A stretch of DNA of 64,000 bases from Naumovozyma dairenensis CBS 421 (taxonomy: Eukaryota; Ascomycota; Saccharomycetes; Saccharomycetales; Saccharomycetaceae). The translations under genes were made by a program, and so were the position numbers. This document shows, in pieces, positions 18,798 through 30,675 of the stretch. Where the stretch lies: NCBI RefSeq assembly GCF_000227115.2, contig NC_016483.1, positions 992,001 through 1,056,000 of the forward strand, read 5' to 3'. The notes beneath the pieces were generated by a model that saw only the letters and a list, made by a program, of their open reading frames with translations, was not told the DNA's origin and searched no databases. Each line of letters starts with the position of its first letter. The first letter of the stretch is position 1.

Positions 18798-19670
18798 GTT
18801 TTTTTTATTACGATTTTATTTATCGGTGTATATATCGCTGCAATCCAATAAAGAAGAGACTGCTGGAAAGGTAAAGTATATTCTCAAACAACCTACTTTA
18901 TATGAGATATATATTTACTTCTTTAGTAATAACTAATAAAATATTAAAGATAATGATAGTGCTGGTAACACCGATAAGACAAGACCTTATTACTTGTCAG
19001 TTGTACGTAATAAATCTTTCATCTCATTGTAATGGGTTTTACCATAAAGAACATCTATTGTCCATATAAAAGGTATAGTACGCCATTTTTGTAAAATCCG
19101 TTAAGTTCAAAATTAATTCATGTTGAATTCATGTTGTTCCTGTTTATTTACCTTTTTTACACCTGTTTTTGGGATCAAGCTCCATTTCATTGGCGGTGGG
19201 GGGGGGGGGGGGGGCGAATGCCATCCAACAGTAACATATTACCATTGGCATTATCCATTATCACTAAAAGATAGTGTGTGGCTGCGTATGTTATGATCTG
19301 TTGGGGAAATACGTGGAGAATATAAAGTCTTTCGGAGTATTTTGTGTCAAATGGAAAATGGTATATATATCCGTTATCTGCGAAAAAGTAACTGCCGGTG
19401 CACGGATGGACAGAAACAGAGTTCCCCCGGGTAACAAGTTCTATTTTTTATACTAACTTTTTGGTCACGTGTTTATGGAATCCTGGAATTTTTCCTGGAG
19501 TCCCAGAAACTATTATTTAAGACTATGACCTAGTTTACTAGTATTATAATAATTCATGAAGTTAAATCTTGAGATATTAATGTGAAAGCCTAATTGTTAG
19601 CTTATTTTGACATAAAAGAACAAATAACTCCCTTAATAGCCTTCATATCGTCTCATAGTATACTCATTCT
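18798..19670. other. Divergent intergenic region HMX1/RSM18 at a synteny breakpoint
   Basis: 873 bp joining the YLR205-like and YER050-like blocks, which are on different chromosomes in S. cerevisiae. It contains a 17-bp poly-G tract (19198-19214), a perfect GTATGT (19286-19291) and a perfect TACTAAC (19451-19457) on the plus strand, and a GGTCACGTG E-box at 19463-19471 (Cbf1-type). No ORF is convincing. Confidence 0.6.
19198..19214 (+). repeat. Poly-G tract (17 consecutive G)
   Basis: An uninterrupted run of 17 G in otherwise AT-rich intergenic DNA. It is preceded by GGCGGT and could form a G-quadruplex on the plus strand. The exact length may be affected by sequencing error in a homopolymer. 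Confidence 0.9.
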
Positions 19671-20216
19671 ATGTCACACTTCACCGCACGCCTGAAAACT
19701 TTAGCTTCTGGTATCCTTTCAAGAAGATTTATCAGTTCTTCGAAAACCCTAACCAACAATAATAGAAATGGGTTCTCAATTAAACCACAACAGAAAAACT
19801 CCCTCGACATTGGATCCAATTCTACAAAAAAAGCAATTAATAACATGAAACAAATTGATGATAAATTTGTAAAGAAGTTTCAACCAGGTTCAATTTATGA
19901 TCCATTCGATTTCTCCATGGCAAGACTTTACTATACTAGGAAAAATAATATGAATGGGATCAATAACAACAGAAGAATTATAAACCCAAATATATTGGAC
20001 AAAAAATTCAATCCATTAGATCTATATTCAAGTCCAAATAAATTATATCCGTTTCTAACTTCAACAGGGAAAATTTTACATAGAGACGTTACGGGATTAT
20101 CTGCCAAGAATCAAAGGAGAGTTTCAAAAGCAATTAGAAGAGCTCAAAGTATTGGTCTAATATCTAAAACTTGCGGGAATCTAAATACCTTACCAACAAG
20201 AAATATTCAACAATAG
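19671..20216 (+). CDS. RSM18: Mitochondrial small ribosomal subunit protein bS18m
   Basis: 181 residues. The N-terminal MSHFTARLKTLASGILSRRF is a typical mitochondrial presequence. An Asn/Lys-rich spacer follows. The bS18 domain is C-terminal, with YDPFDFSMARLYYTR, NPLDLYSSPNKLYPFLT and the signature TGLSAKNQRRVSKAIRRAQS ending GLIS. It is longer than S. cerevisiae Rsm18 (about 138) because of the spacer. It is convergent with TPA1 across 190 bp, as in S. cerevisiae YER050C-YER049W. Confidence 0.93.
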   Translation: MSHFTARLKTLASGILSRRFISSSKTLTNNNRNGFSIKPQQKNSLDIGSNSTKKAINNMKQIDDKFVKKFQPGSIYDPFDFSMARLYYTRKNNMNGINNNRRIINPNILDKKFNPLDLYSSPNKLYPFLTSTGKILHRDVTGLSAKNQRRVSKAIRRAQSIGLISKTCGNLNTLPTRNIQQ

Positions 20217-20408
20217 AGTTCCTAATACATTCTCCTTGTAAATAAATAAATGCAAATAACAATCTAGTATGAGAATATTTTTAATATCATTCCTTTCTTT
20301 ACTCTTTTTATTTCACTTTCTATTTATTATACATGAAAAAATATCTATATCTATCAGGTATTTCTAAGTAGTATACTACTAAGTTATTATATGTAGTTGT
20401 AACCCTAT

Positions 20409-23054
<2,646 letters not shown>

Positions 23055-23357
23055 TTAATGCTTATTAATATCCTTCCTTTCTTCCTTATCAACAGGTTCT
23101 ACAACAAGTTTATCAAATGTATACATTTGAGATATCACGGATTGTCTCTTTAACGCACTTAAATCATTTTTAGCATCTTGGTATAGCTTCGAGAGTTTTT
23201 CAGCATCTTGTATTGTAGAATTTTGTTTGAATGATGCTCTTGATTTTCTTAAGAAATACTCTCTAAAATTGAAATTATTGAATTGATTGGCGTTCTTAAT
23301 GAATTGTTTATAAAGTGACAACACTTGACGTCTGGTAGGGGCAATGGCAGCGGTCAT
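23055..23357 (-). CDS. ISD11: LYR-family iron-sulfur assembly protein Isd11
   Basis: 100 residues; the S. cerevisiae protein is of similar size (about 94). It begins [20 protein letters not shown], where LYK stands at the LYR motif. [14 protein letters not shown] and the conserved [20 protein letters not shown] end follow. Isd11 forms a mitochondrial matrix complex with the cysteine desulfurase Nfs1 and acyl carrier protein Acp1, supplying sulfur for Fe-S clusters. It sits next to TPA1 as in S. cerevisiae (YER048W-A beside YER049W). Confidence 0.96.
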   Translation of the reverse strand: MTAAIAPTRRQVLSLYKQFIKNANQFNNFNFREYFLRKSRASFKQNSTIQDAEKLSKLYQDAKNDLSALKRQSVISQMYTFDKLVVEPVDKEERKDINKH

Positions 23358-23713
23358 AGTTTTTCCTTTCTTGTTGTTCTTGGTTACTATTCTTCTTTCC
23401 TAGAATACTTTTCTCCACTCTGCTTATGATGACTAAGAAATGGATTTAAGATAGGGCAAAATAGATTTCGTTAAGAAAACTATGTCGATGTTTTAGAAGC
23501 AAAAGAAATCTCTTTTCCGTGTAAAAGAATAATGCTATGTTTATTAAATACCTTTAATGTTATTCTTTTCCCTATGGACGGTGAACTACAGTACAATTTG
23601 TCATCAAACTGTGTAAACCGAATTAGCTCATTATGATTGATCAAAGTCATTATGAAAAATATAGAATTATAAAAACCACACCCAAAAAATATCTTTGATG
23701 ATAATGTAAAAAG
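23358..23713. other. intergenic region ISD11 to tRNA-Gln
   Basis: 356 bp with the ISD11 promoter and the 3' flank of the tRNA gene. Overlapping minus-strand ORFs run through the tRNA and are chance. Nothing else is seen. Confidence 0.4.
23708..23712 (-). terminator. RNA polymerase III terminator of tRNA-Gln
   Basis: Five T on the minus strand directly after the tRNA 3' end. This is short but sufficient for Pol III. Confidence 0.7.
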
Positions 23714-23785
23714 AGGTCCTACCCGGATTCGAACCGGGGTTGTCCGGATCAAAACCGAAAGTGATAACCACTACACTATAGGACC
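23714..23785 (-). tRNA. tRNA-Gln (anticodon TTG)
   Basis: The minus strand reads GGTCCTATAGTGTAGTGG at the 5' end, a TTTTGAT anticodon loop (anticodon TTG), the GGTTCGAATCC T arm, and an acceptor closing as AGGACC plus discriminator T. All arms pair and no intron is present. It matches the S. cerevisiae tRNA-Gln(UUG) family. An LTR-retrotransposon remnant starts about 110 bp upstream of the tRNA 5' end. Confidence 0.98.
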
Positions 23786-23896
23786 CAGAATTTCTAATTC
23801 TTTGTGTTGGTTTGCCTTTAAGAATCTGATCCCAAATCGTAAATATCTCGTTGATAACGATTAACATAAGGAAAAGTATCCAAATTAGGGTAACGT

Positions 23897-25240
23897 CTTT
23901 TAAAAGCAACAAAACAGCTGTATATATTAGAGTATTATTAATTATTACACATTATTTGTATACATAACAGAAGAGGATATAGAACTTTTATTATATTAAA
24001 AATTACCTTTACTTTTTACAACCAGTTATCAATGCCTTAATTGAAAGCCAAAATAATATATATATTAATATTAAGCCTCATCGAGCCTTTGAACTATAAA
24101 TCTAAAAGTCAAGACAAACCCCACTAAAAATACCGGTTAAAACAATACAAAATATATATTTTGTCAAGCTCATTACACTTATTACCTTTTATCAAACTAT
24201 TACCTTTAGTACACTCATTACTAATATATTACTTTGCTAAATTAACTATACCTATTAACCTCTCAACTCCTATTAACCCAAAATGGCAACTGAAGAAAAT
24301 TATTCAAAGGAAACTTTAACTCAAATTGCTCAGCAAATGTCTGTAATGCAAGAAGCTATTTCTTGTCTTTCCAATGAAGTAACCAAATTGAATAAAGATG
24401 ATGTTTTTAAACTACATGCTTTAGAGGAAGCATCTACTGCATTCCCTCAGGAACGCTAATTGAAAGAAGTCGAAAACAACGATTTCGAACAAAATTAAGA
24501 AGAAATTGATGACTTAAGAAGAAATGTGGAACAAATTGCGGCTAGTGAAAAGAATGCTGAAATTAATACTCAACAAGAATGGAACAACGCTGCATCCGCA
24601 TTCACTGATTTTGTCGATAAGTTCGAAAAGTTTAAACTTGCGCAAGTACAATTCGGTGAAAATGTTAAGAATAAAATTTTACTACTGAAGGATAACAATT
24701 CTGAGAGTAAAAAAAGGAATCCATTATATATTAACTCGAAGGCAGATGAAATCGAGAAAGTTGTTCCAGATTTGATTATTAAAAGTGGTGATCGAAGATT
24801 ATTAGCTCCCACCAAAAACTTCTTCGAAGTAAATGCCGGTACCGTCAACTCAGATATGTTGATTACAACAGGTCCTGGTATTGATGTCACTCCTCAATTG
24901 TTGAAAATACAATCAATTTTACTTTCCAAACAGGTGGCTTTTAAGATTGGGGATTTTCCTTAACAATTGGTGTTTTGGAATTGCTGCTCGTGCTCTCGAA
25001 GATGAACGTGATCATTTGATGGACTGGACTAATAGTTTCACATCCTTATGTAGACATGTCGAGTTTTACAAAATTAACTCTACGAAGTTTGAGAAACTCA
25101 AGAACTCGAAATATTTTCAAGATATGTCATTATATTCCTACTTATTATCAATTGTCCACGGCTCAATGGACATCAGAGGTATATCCACGTTTCCTGTTGT
25201 TCATGCACTATTCAACGAGACCTTGAAACCATTGAATATT
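23897..25240 (+). mobile_element. LTR-retrotransposon remnant, Ty3/gypsy-like copy 1 (5' LTR/leader plus gag, 3' truncated)
   Basis: The copy runs in plus orientation from a degenerate LTR start (AAAAGCAACAAAACA at 23902-23916). Its long leader matches the reverse complement of 27150-27411, and the gag region starts at 24283. Alignment with copy 2 holds until about 25235 (the LKPL codons) and then stops abruptly where copy 2 joins in inverted orientation. No protease, reverse transcriptase, integrase or 3' LTR remains on this side. A segment of about 28 bp near 24062-24092 is absent from copy 2. No obvious tRNA-3'-end primer-binding site follows the presumed LTR. Confidence 0.8.
24283..25240 (+). 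pseudogene. Broken gag of Ty3/gypsy-like copy 1
   Basis: It begins with an ATG (MATEENYSKETLTQIAQQMS). It is interrupted by two in-frame TAA codons near 24457 and 24499, and by a single-base frameshift near 24945, before NNWCFGIAARALEDERD. Comparison with copy 2 in the opposite strand shows the same blocks (LHALEEASTAF, SDMLITTGPGIDV, LLKIQSILLSKQ, ISTFPVVHALF), so the breaks are decay and not introns. The protein part is rich in coiled-coil-like and helical sequence, as expected for a capsid region. Confidence 0.8.
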
Positions 25241-27148
25241 TTTCAACTTTGCAATGGTATATATTGATTGTTTTGTTGTAATGTATTCAATTTGGTTTAA
25301 ATTAATGTCAATGTTATGTATAGTTATCATTTCAGCAGTTTCAGTTGATCTGTATTGAAGGCGACGCAGTAGTGGTTTTCTAATAATGATGTTAAATCGA
25401 TCACGTGGAATAAGGTAACACCATGTGGTGAATGAATGTTTGTGGTAAATGATTTGGAGTTCTGTTTTAGTTGTTATAATTCTGGATATTCCAACGGCAG
25501 GAGATACTGAAGTCGGAGAGCATGCTTTTGTCTGAAGTGGAGTAAATTTGATTCCTGAAATATCAACATATGGATATGGTTTCCACAGTGAGATATATGT
25601 GAAATTGTCATCTGCTCTTGAGTCAGGGATTAGTGTTGGGATTTTATTGTGATTCTTGCCTCGCATTGACTTCATTAAAAACCAGATTAGCGGTTACAAT
25701 ATCTTGATCGTTCTCTCTTTCGTCGATGGACTTAGTAATAGTTGTAGGAGTTACAGGTTGTGTTTCATCGGAGAACTCCTCATGGAATTCATCGATAACA
25801 TCATCAGAAGAGTCTGAATCAAATTCAATATCTAATTGGTTGACACGGAATTTTCTTGTTCCAGCCATATCTTGTTTTGTTCTTTGATAACGGGCCTTCT
25901 CTGCCGAGCATGTCAACATTCACACTTAACACAATATCCAACCTTCCCTGTGGTAGATTTCTTGTTACGTTCACAATATGAACAGGAACAATTTTTGCAG
26001 TAGTAAGAGTTGGTTGTTAAGCCTTCTCTTTTGAATTTGGAGGATGGGAACAGTAGGAGTGTTATTCGTTTGGGGTGCGAAATCACGGTTAACATGATCG
26101 TTCAAATACTGAATCAACGAATCAATATTTGTGTGGATATAAGGATTGATTTGCGATATTAATGGTTTCAAAGTTTGATTAAAATAAGGCATGGACCACA
26201 GGAAAAGTAGAAATACCTTTGATTTCCATAGATTGATGGATAATCGAAAGTAAATACTTGTATAAAGAAGTGCCAGGCACGTACTTGGATTTTTTGAGAG
26301 CTTCAAATTTATTTCCATGGATTTTTGTAAAATTCAACATGTTTACAAAGGGAAATAACACAATTAGCCCAATCCATTAGACGATCACGTTCGTCTTTCG
26401 GCGCACGAGCAGCAATCCCAAAGCAGCGGTTATTAAGGAAAAAAACCCAATCTTTAAACGCAATTTGTTTGGACAATAGTAAAGATTGAATCTTTAGTAA
26501 CTGTTGAGTAACATCAATACCTGAACCTGTTGAAATTAACATATCTGGATTGATATTACCAAGATTGACGTCGGAGAAGTTCTTGATACAAGCTAATAAT
26601 CTTGAGTCACCTCGTTTGATAATTGAATCTGGAACAAATTTCTCAACCTCTTCGATTTTGGAATTAATATCTGGAGAAGATCCCATCTTATTGTTGTTTG
26701 ATTGTTGTTTAATCTGTACAATTTCATTCTTAACTTGTTCACCAAAACTGAACTTGTGCAAGCCTAAATTTTTCGAACTTATCTGAAAGGTCAGTAAACA
26801 TCGAAGCTGCATTATTTAACTCTTGTTGTGTATTAACTGCATCATTCTTCTCGGCAGCCGCAATATTTTCGATACCTTCTTTTAGATCTTCACTTTACTT
26901 GATTTTGTTCAAAATCCTGGTTTACTTGTTGGGTTAGTTTCACTTCAGCTTGTTGTTCTTTTTGAAAACGCAGTAGATGCTTCTTCTAATGCATGTAATT
27001 CTACGGTGTCATCATGCTTCAACTTTGAATTATCTTTATTCAATGAGGAAAATGATTCTTCCATAGCCGCCATTCTCTGGTCATTCTTAGCCATCTGTTC
27101 AACAAGTTTTGCTAACATTTCTTTTAACGAATTTTCTTCGGTAGACAT
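25241..27148 (-). pseudogene. Broken gag-protease of Ty3/gypsy-like copy 2
   Basis: Gag begins MSTEENSLKEMLAKLVEQMA and is scattered over several frames by small indels. Near 25930-26010 a cysteine cluster reads CKNCSCSYCERNKK...YCVKC, with two CxxC pairs instead of the usual CCHC knuckle. An acidic segment (LDIEFDSDSSDDVIDEF) follows. Next comes a retropepsin-like part with IPTLIPDSRADDNF, whose catalytic DSG/DTG is altered to DSR. FNIIIRKPLLRRLQ resembles the conserved ILG-hydrophobic motif near the protease end. The retropepsin pattern favours Ty3/gypsy over Ty1/copia, but without RT the class is tentative. Confidence 0.7.
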
Positions 27149-27411
27149 TTTGGTTTAGTTATTGACAAAAGTAATAAGCTTGACGAAATATATATTTTGT
27201 TTTGTTTTAACCGGTATTTTTAGTAGAGTTTGTCTTGACTTCTAGATATATATTATTTTGGCTTTTAATTAAGGCAATGATAACTGGTTGTAAAAAGTAA
27301 AGGTGATTTTTAATATAATAAAAGTTCTAAGTTCTCTTCCGTTTTTGTATACAAATAATGTGTACTAATCGATGATACTTTAATATACAGTTGTTTTGTT
27401 GCTTTTCAACA
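25241..27411 (-). mobile_element. LTR-retrotransposon remnant, Ty3/gypsy-like copy 2 (5' LTR, gag, protease; 3' truncated), inverted to copy 1
   Basis: The minus-strand copy starts with TGTTGAAAAGCAACA at 27411, a TGTTG LTR-type terminus. Leader and gag (ATG at 27148) follow, then an acidic linker and a retropepsin-like domain that ends at the junction near 25241. Reverse transcriptase, RNase H, integrase and the 3' LTR are absent. Copies 1 and 2 therefore form an imperfect inverted repeat with both 5' ends outward and truncated 3' ends fused in the middle. No 5-bp target duplication is seen between the outer flanks (AACGT on the left, TGGTT on the right). Confidence 0.8.
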
Positions 27412-27561
27412 ATGGTTCCTTGTTTTGGATACCTTTCATTCTGTTACTCGTCACCGACCACATGTGTACGATTTGGCGTCACATTTTAATGCCAACGAAT
27501 ATGATTGTAGAAAAAACTCCGAGGGCGTGCTATGTCGTAAAAGTTCTGGGAACAGAATAAG
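27412..27561. other. Spacer between Ty3-like copy 2 and the LTR-like repeat
   Basis: 150 bp without a recognisable feature. Confidence 0.4.
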
Positions 27562-27963
27562 GTAAGGTTGATTTAGTTGGTCTAAACCATACCTAAGTTA
27601 ACAGACTTAAGGATGGGGTAGCATTAGCTGAATACTAGTTATACCCTGATCAAGTATAGCGAGGATCATAATAAAGTGTAATACCGGCATAATGAGACAT
27701 TCCGCTTACCCGCATATGCGACACACCGAGCTTGACGCTCCTTTCAAGAACTTCTGATGAGAACCTTGCTACTGAAACTACTTCAGAGAACGTTATCAAT
27801 CTTAGAACCCTTTAGGTATTCATCATATCCCATTGTTATCCTAGCTGCCTATTATATAATCGAACCTATTATACTAGACTTACATGTATTATACCTGAAC
27901 GTAATAATGGATAACCCCGAACTATCAGTAAGAAGTAAATTATATCTAATAAATATTAAATAA
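27562..27963 (+). repeat. Dispersed ~400-bp LTR-like repeat, copy 1
   Basis: It matches 44392-44566 (same strand, first part only, nearly identical) and the reverse complement of 63123-63496 (whole length, more diverged). The element begins near GTAAGGTTGATTTAG; the related copies start TGTAAGG or TGTTTGAGG and one ends CTAACA, the TG...CA form of LTR termini. It carries a Reb1-type TTACCCGC at 27706-27713. Bases 27757-27963 form an ATG-started 68-codon ORF similar to one in copy 3. No internal retroelement sequence adjoins it, so a solo LTR is the likeliest reading. Confidence 0.7.
27757..27963 (+). CDS. 68-codon ORF inside LTR-like repeat copy 1, conserved in copy 3
   Basis: The product starts MRTLLLKLLQRTLSILEPF and includes SYPIVILAAYYIIEPIILDL, a hydrophobic stretch. 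Copy 3 (63120-63323, minus) encodes a clearly similar 67-residue product. The shared frame may be a remnant of a coding region overlapping the repeat, or only low divergence between copies; differences between the two are a mixture of silent and replacing changes. Function is unknown and expression is doubtful. Confidence 0.25.
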   Translation: MRTLLLKLLQRTLSILEPFRYSSYPIVILAAYYIIEPIILDLHVLYLNVIMDNPELSVRSKLYLINIK

Positions 27964-28783
27964 ATATGTAGTATTATATGTAGCTTCAACAACCAGAAGA
28001 ACATAAGACAAAATATGTAGATATTGTGCATCTATACTTTTGACACTACTACTTTCTTTTCCATCTTTTTCCTTTCTGTCAATAACATTTAATTAGGTTG
28101 CTGAAGAGAAAATACATCCTTACTTACCCTCTATGGTATGGGCATCTGATATCGAGGAGTTTAGAGGCAAAGACACAATAATATTGGACCGGTAATTATA
28201 CATGATTACTGAAAGACGTTCAAGAAATGAAAAAAATATTTGACAACAATGGCACCATTTCTACGAACATTCTAAAAAGAAGTTTTATATAAATTAAATT
28301 ACTTTTCTAAATTATTCTTTTCCTATCCTGATTCCTTTTCCATCCTCATCTCTTGCCTTTCACTTGTTGTTAGGATGGTTGCGTATTCATTGAAGTAATC
28401 TGTGCATAATAATTCCTGAGGAGATGTTCGTTGAAGAAAAAAATGCATATTCACTTACTTGAAGGAAGTTTGAATATGCCGCTGTTACCAGATCTCGAAA
28501 TCTATACATGTCGAATCATTGTTTACGATTCCGCTGCGTTCAGGGCGACGCTTCGCCTGTTTTTCAAATTGAATTCACTGTTACGTTCAAGAAAAACTAA
28601 ACTATTATAATTTCAGCTCAAATGTTACGTAAATAGCATACGGGGAATTCTCCATCTAGGAATCTTTTAAAGATACTATGATTAAGAGTGGACGTTATAT
28701 TCAGAAACTCCTACAATTCCTACATAACTCACTGGGCTATAGTAGTAACAATTTGTAATATAGCTCTAACAAATTGAAAAAAG
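27964..28783. other. intergenic region upstream of CAJ1
   Basis: 820 bp holding the CAJ1 promoter. Pyrimidine-rich stretches lie at 28050-28090 and 28310-28350. No ORF or RNA was recognised. Parts may be older transposon debris, but I could not match them to the copies in this window. Confidence 0.4.
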
Positions 28784-29968
28784 ATGGTTAAAGATACTGA
28801 ATATTACGATATCCTAGGCGTAGAACCTGATGCCACTCCAACAGAAATTAAGAAGGCATACCGTAGAAAGGCTATGCAAACTCATCCAGATAAGCATCCT
28901 GATGATCCTGATGCTCAAGCTAAGTTTCAAGCTGTTGGTGAAGCCTACCAAGTTTTGAGTGATCCAGGCTTGAGATCGAGATATGACGAATTCGGTAAAG
29001 ACGACGCAGTTCCCAAACAAGGTTTTGAAGATGCAGGCGAATATTTCACTGCCATTTTCGGTGGTGACGGTTTTAAGGACTGGATCGGGGAATTTTCATT
29101 GATTAAGGAATTCACTGATGCGTCTGAAATGTTCGATGAAAATGGAAATCCAAAGGAAAGCAATGAAAAGGATTCTGCTGGTAACCCTGCTGATTCAGGG
29201 ATGGTTAAGCATGATGGAAAAGCTGCTTCGAATAGAAAGGCAGACAAACTAACTAAGGAACAACGTTCTAGGATGATGGAATTGGAAAAGAAAAGACGAG
29301 AAGAAATGGCCAAACAAGTAGATGAATTAGCTTCCAAATTGACCACCAAATTAGACGAATACCTCATTGCTGTTAAAGAAAACCATTTGGATCAATTTAA
29401 TAGAAAATTGGACCAAGAGATTGAAGATTTAAAGCTAGAAAGTTTTGGTCTTGAATTATTGTATTTAATTGCTAAAGTTTATAAGACTAAGGCAAATAAT
29501 TTTATTATCTCTAAGAAGACATACGGGTTCTCGAAAATTTTTACAGGTACAAGGGAGAACGCAAGAACAGTTAAATCTGCATATAATTTATTATCTACTG
29601 GGATAGAAACTCAAAAAGCCATGGAAGAAATGAACAAGGTTAATCCAGAAGAATTGGACCAATATGAAAGGGCCAAATTCGAAAATATGATAGCAGGCAA
29701 AGCCCTAGGGATGATGTGGGAAATGTCGAAATTTGAATTACAACAAAAATTAAAAGAAATATGTAATAAAGTTTTACAAGACAAAAATGTATCTTCCAAG
29801 GTTCGTATCGCTAAAGCTAAAGCTATGCTATATATAGCAGAGAAATTTGCCAGCGCCAAAAGATCGCCAGAAGAAGCAGAGGAAGCAAGGGTCTTTGAAG
29901 AATTGATTCTTGGTGAAAAGGAAAAGGAAAAGCAAAAGAAGGCTAAACACAAAATTGGAGTCATATAG
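28784..29968 (+). CDS. CAJ1: Type II/III J-protein (Hsp40) Caj1
   Basis: 394 residues; S. cerevisiae Caj1 has about 391. The J domain occupies residues 1-75 (DTEYYDILGVEPDATPTEIK) with the essential HPD at residues 34-36, ending SDPGLRSRYDEFGKD. There is no Gly/Phe-rich region and no zinc-finger domain. The Caj1/Djp1-type C-terminal helical domain follows (ERSRMMELEKKRREEMAKQV, AKFENMIAGKALGMMWEMSKFELQ, VFEELILGEKEKEKQKKAK). It stimulates Hsp70 ATPase activity; in S. cerevisiae Caj1 acts at the cell periphery on membrane proteins. Djp1 is the duplicate. ISD11 next door supports the CAJ1 assignment over DJP1. Confidence 0.95.
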   Translation: MVKDTEYYDILGVEPDATPTEIKKAYRRKAMQTHPDKHPDDPDAQAKFQAVGEAYQVLSDPGLRSRYDEFGKDDAVPKQGFEDAGEYFTAIFGGDGFKDWIGEFSLIKEFTDASEMFDENGNPKESNEKDSAGNPADSGMVKHDGKAASNRKADKLTKEQRSRMMELEKKRREEMAKQVDELASKLTTKLDEYLIAVKENHLDQFNRKLDQEIEDLKLESFGLELLYLIAKVYKTKANNFIISKKTYGFSKIFTGTRENARTVKSAYNLLSTGIETQKAMEEMNKVNPEELDQYERAKFENMIAGKALGMMWEMSKFELQQKLKEICNKVLQDKNVSSKVRIAKAKAMLYIAEKFASAKRSPEEAEEARVFEELILGEKEKEKQKKAKHKIGVI

Positions 29969-30010
29969 TCAGTTACTTCCTTCCTGTGTATTAATAGACT
30001 ATATATTAGC

Positions 30011-30301
30011 ATGTATCTTATTTATTTTACAGATATGATTTGGAACATTACGGACCAGTTTTTTTTTAATTTATTTCTATTTACTTGCCTGTTCTTATAT
30101 TATCTGAGTTCGTTTGACTTCATATATCCTTATTGGAGCTCATACGGATATATTCATACTTCAAAACGTTCAAGGACACTTCCTAAACCTACTTGTAACG
30201 CTACGTACGTAGCTGCTTTAAACCGCGTAGGATCTGTCGTAAAGAAGTTAAATATTGAAGCTCCAAACAGCGCAACTATGTATTTTTTGAGTAAAGTGTA
30301 A
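30011..30301 (+). CDS. Small hypothetical ORF with hydrophobic N-terminus, 96 residues
   Basis: It is ATG-started and lies 42 bp after the CAJ1 stop on the same strand. Residues 1-45 are strongly hydrophobic with aromatic residues (FFFNLFLFTCLFLYYL), resembling one membrane segment. The rest is mixed and includes RTLPKPTCNATYVAALNRVG. I recognise no family and S. cerevisiae has no counterpart at this position. The spacing from CAJ1 would leave almost no promoter, so this may be chance or an old remnant. Confidence 0.2.
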   Translation: MYLIYFTDMIWNITDQFFFNLFLFTCLFLYYLSSFDFIYPYWSSYGYIHTSKRSRTLPKPTCNATYVAALNRVGSVVKKLNIEAPNSATMYFLSKV

Positions 30302-30423
30302 CCTCTCATATATTACGCTCAAATAATGTTCCGAATACTATCGATTTGTGAAGTTCACAATATATGGAGGCTCACCACGGAAAAGTGGAAGGCAATAATA
30401 TGAAACAAAGGAGGAGTATCCAC
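30302..30423. other. Short spacer before the Ty5-like LTR
   Basis: 122 bp with no recognisable feature. Confidence 0.3.
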
Positions 30424-30675
30424 TTTTACATCATGATTAATGGTCTATCTGGTGTAACTCAGCGACTTGTCTTTACAACTCATTGAACTCCGTACACCAC
30501 CGACATTCATCTAGCACATGGCGCGCTTTGGTTCGAGAAAAGGTGAGTACAAAAGTGTTTAAAATGAACAAAAAATTTTAACCAACACTTATCGTTATGC
30601 ATGGATAGTGTTATATATTATGTATTACGTAGATATAATAAACTAAGAAATAATATTTACATTGACTCTCTCTAT
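30424..30675 (+). repeat. Ty5-like LTR fragment A (plus orientation, 3' part missing)
   Basis: It aligns with LTR C (33889-34184) and the reverse complement of LTR B over about 250 bp, from the ATTAATGGTCTATCTGGTG region to the shared TTACATTGACTCTCTCTAT. It stops just before the position of the gag ATG. Beyond 30675 the sequence becomes the 3' side of the minus-strand element. Its left terminus (TTTTACATCATG) is a decayed form of the TGTTAGRCCATG start seen in B and C. Confidence 0.8.
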
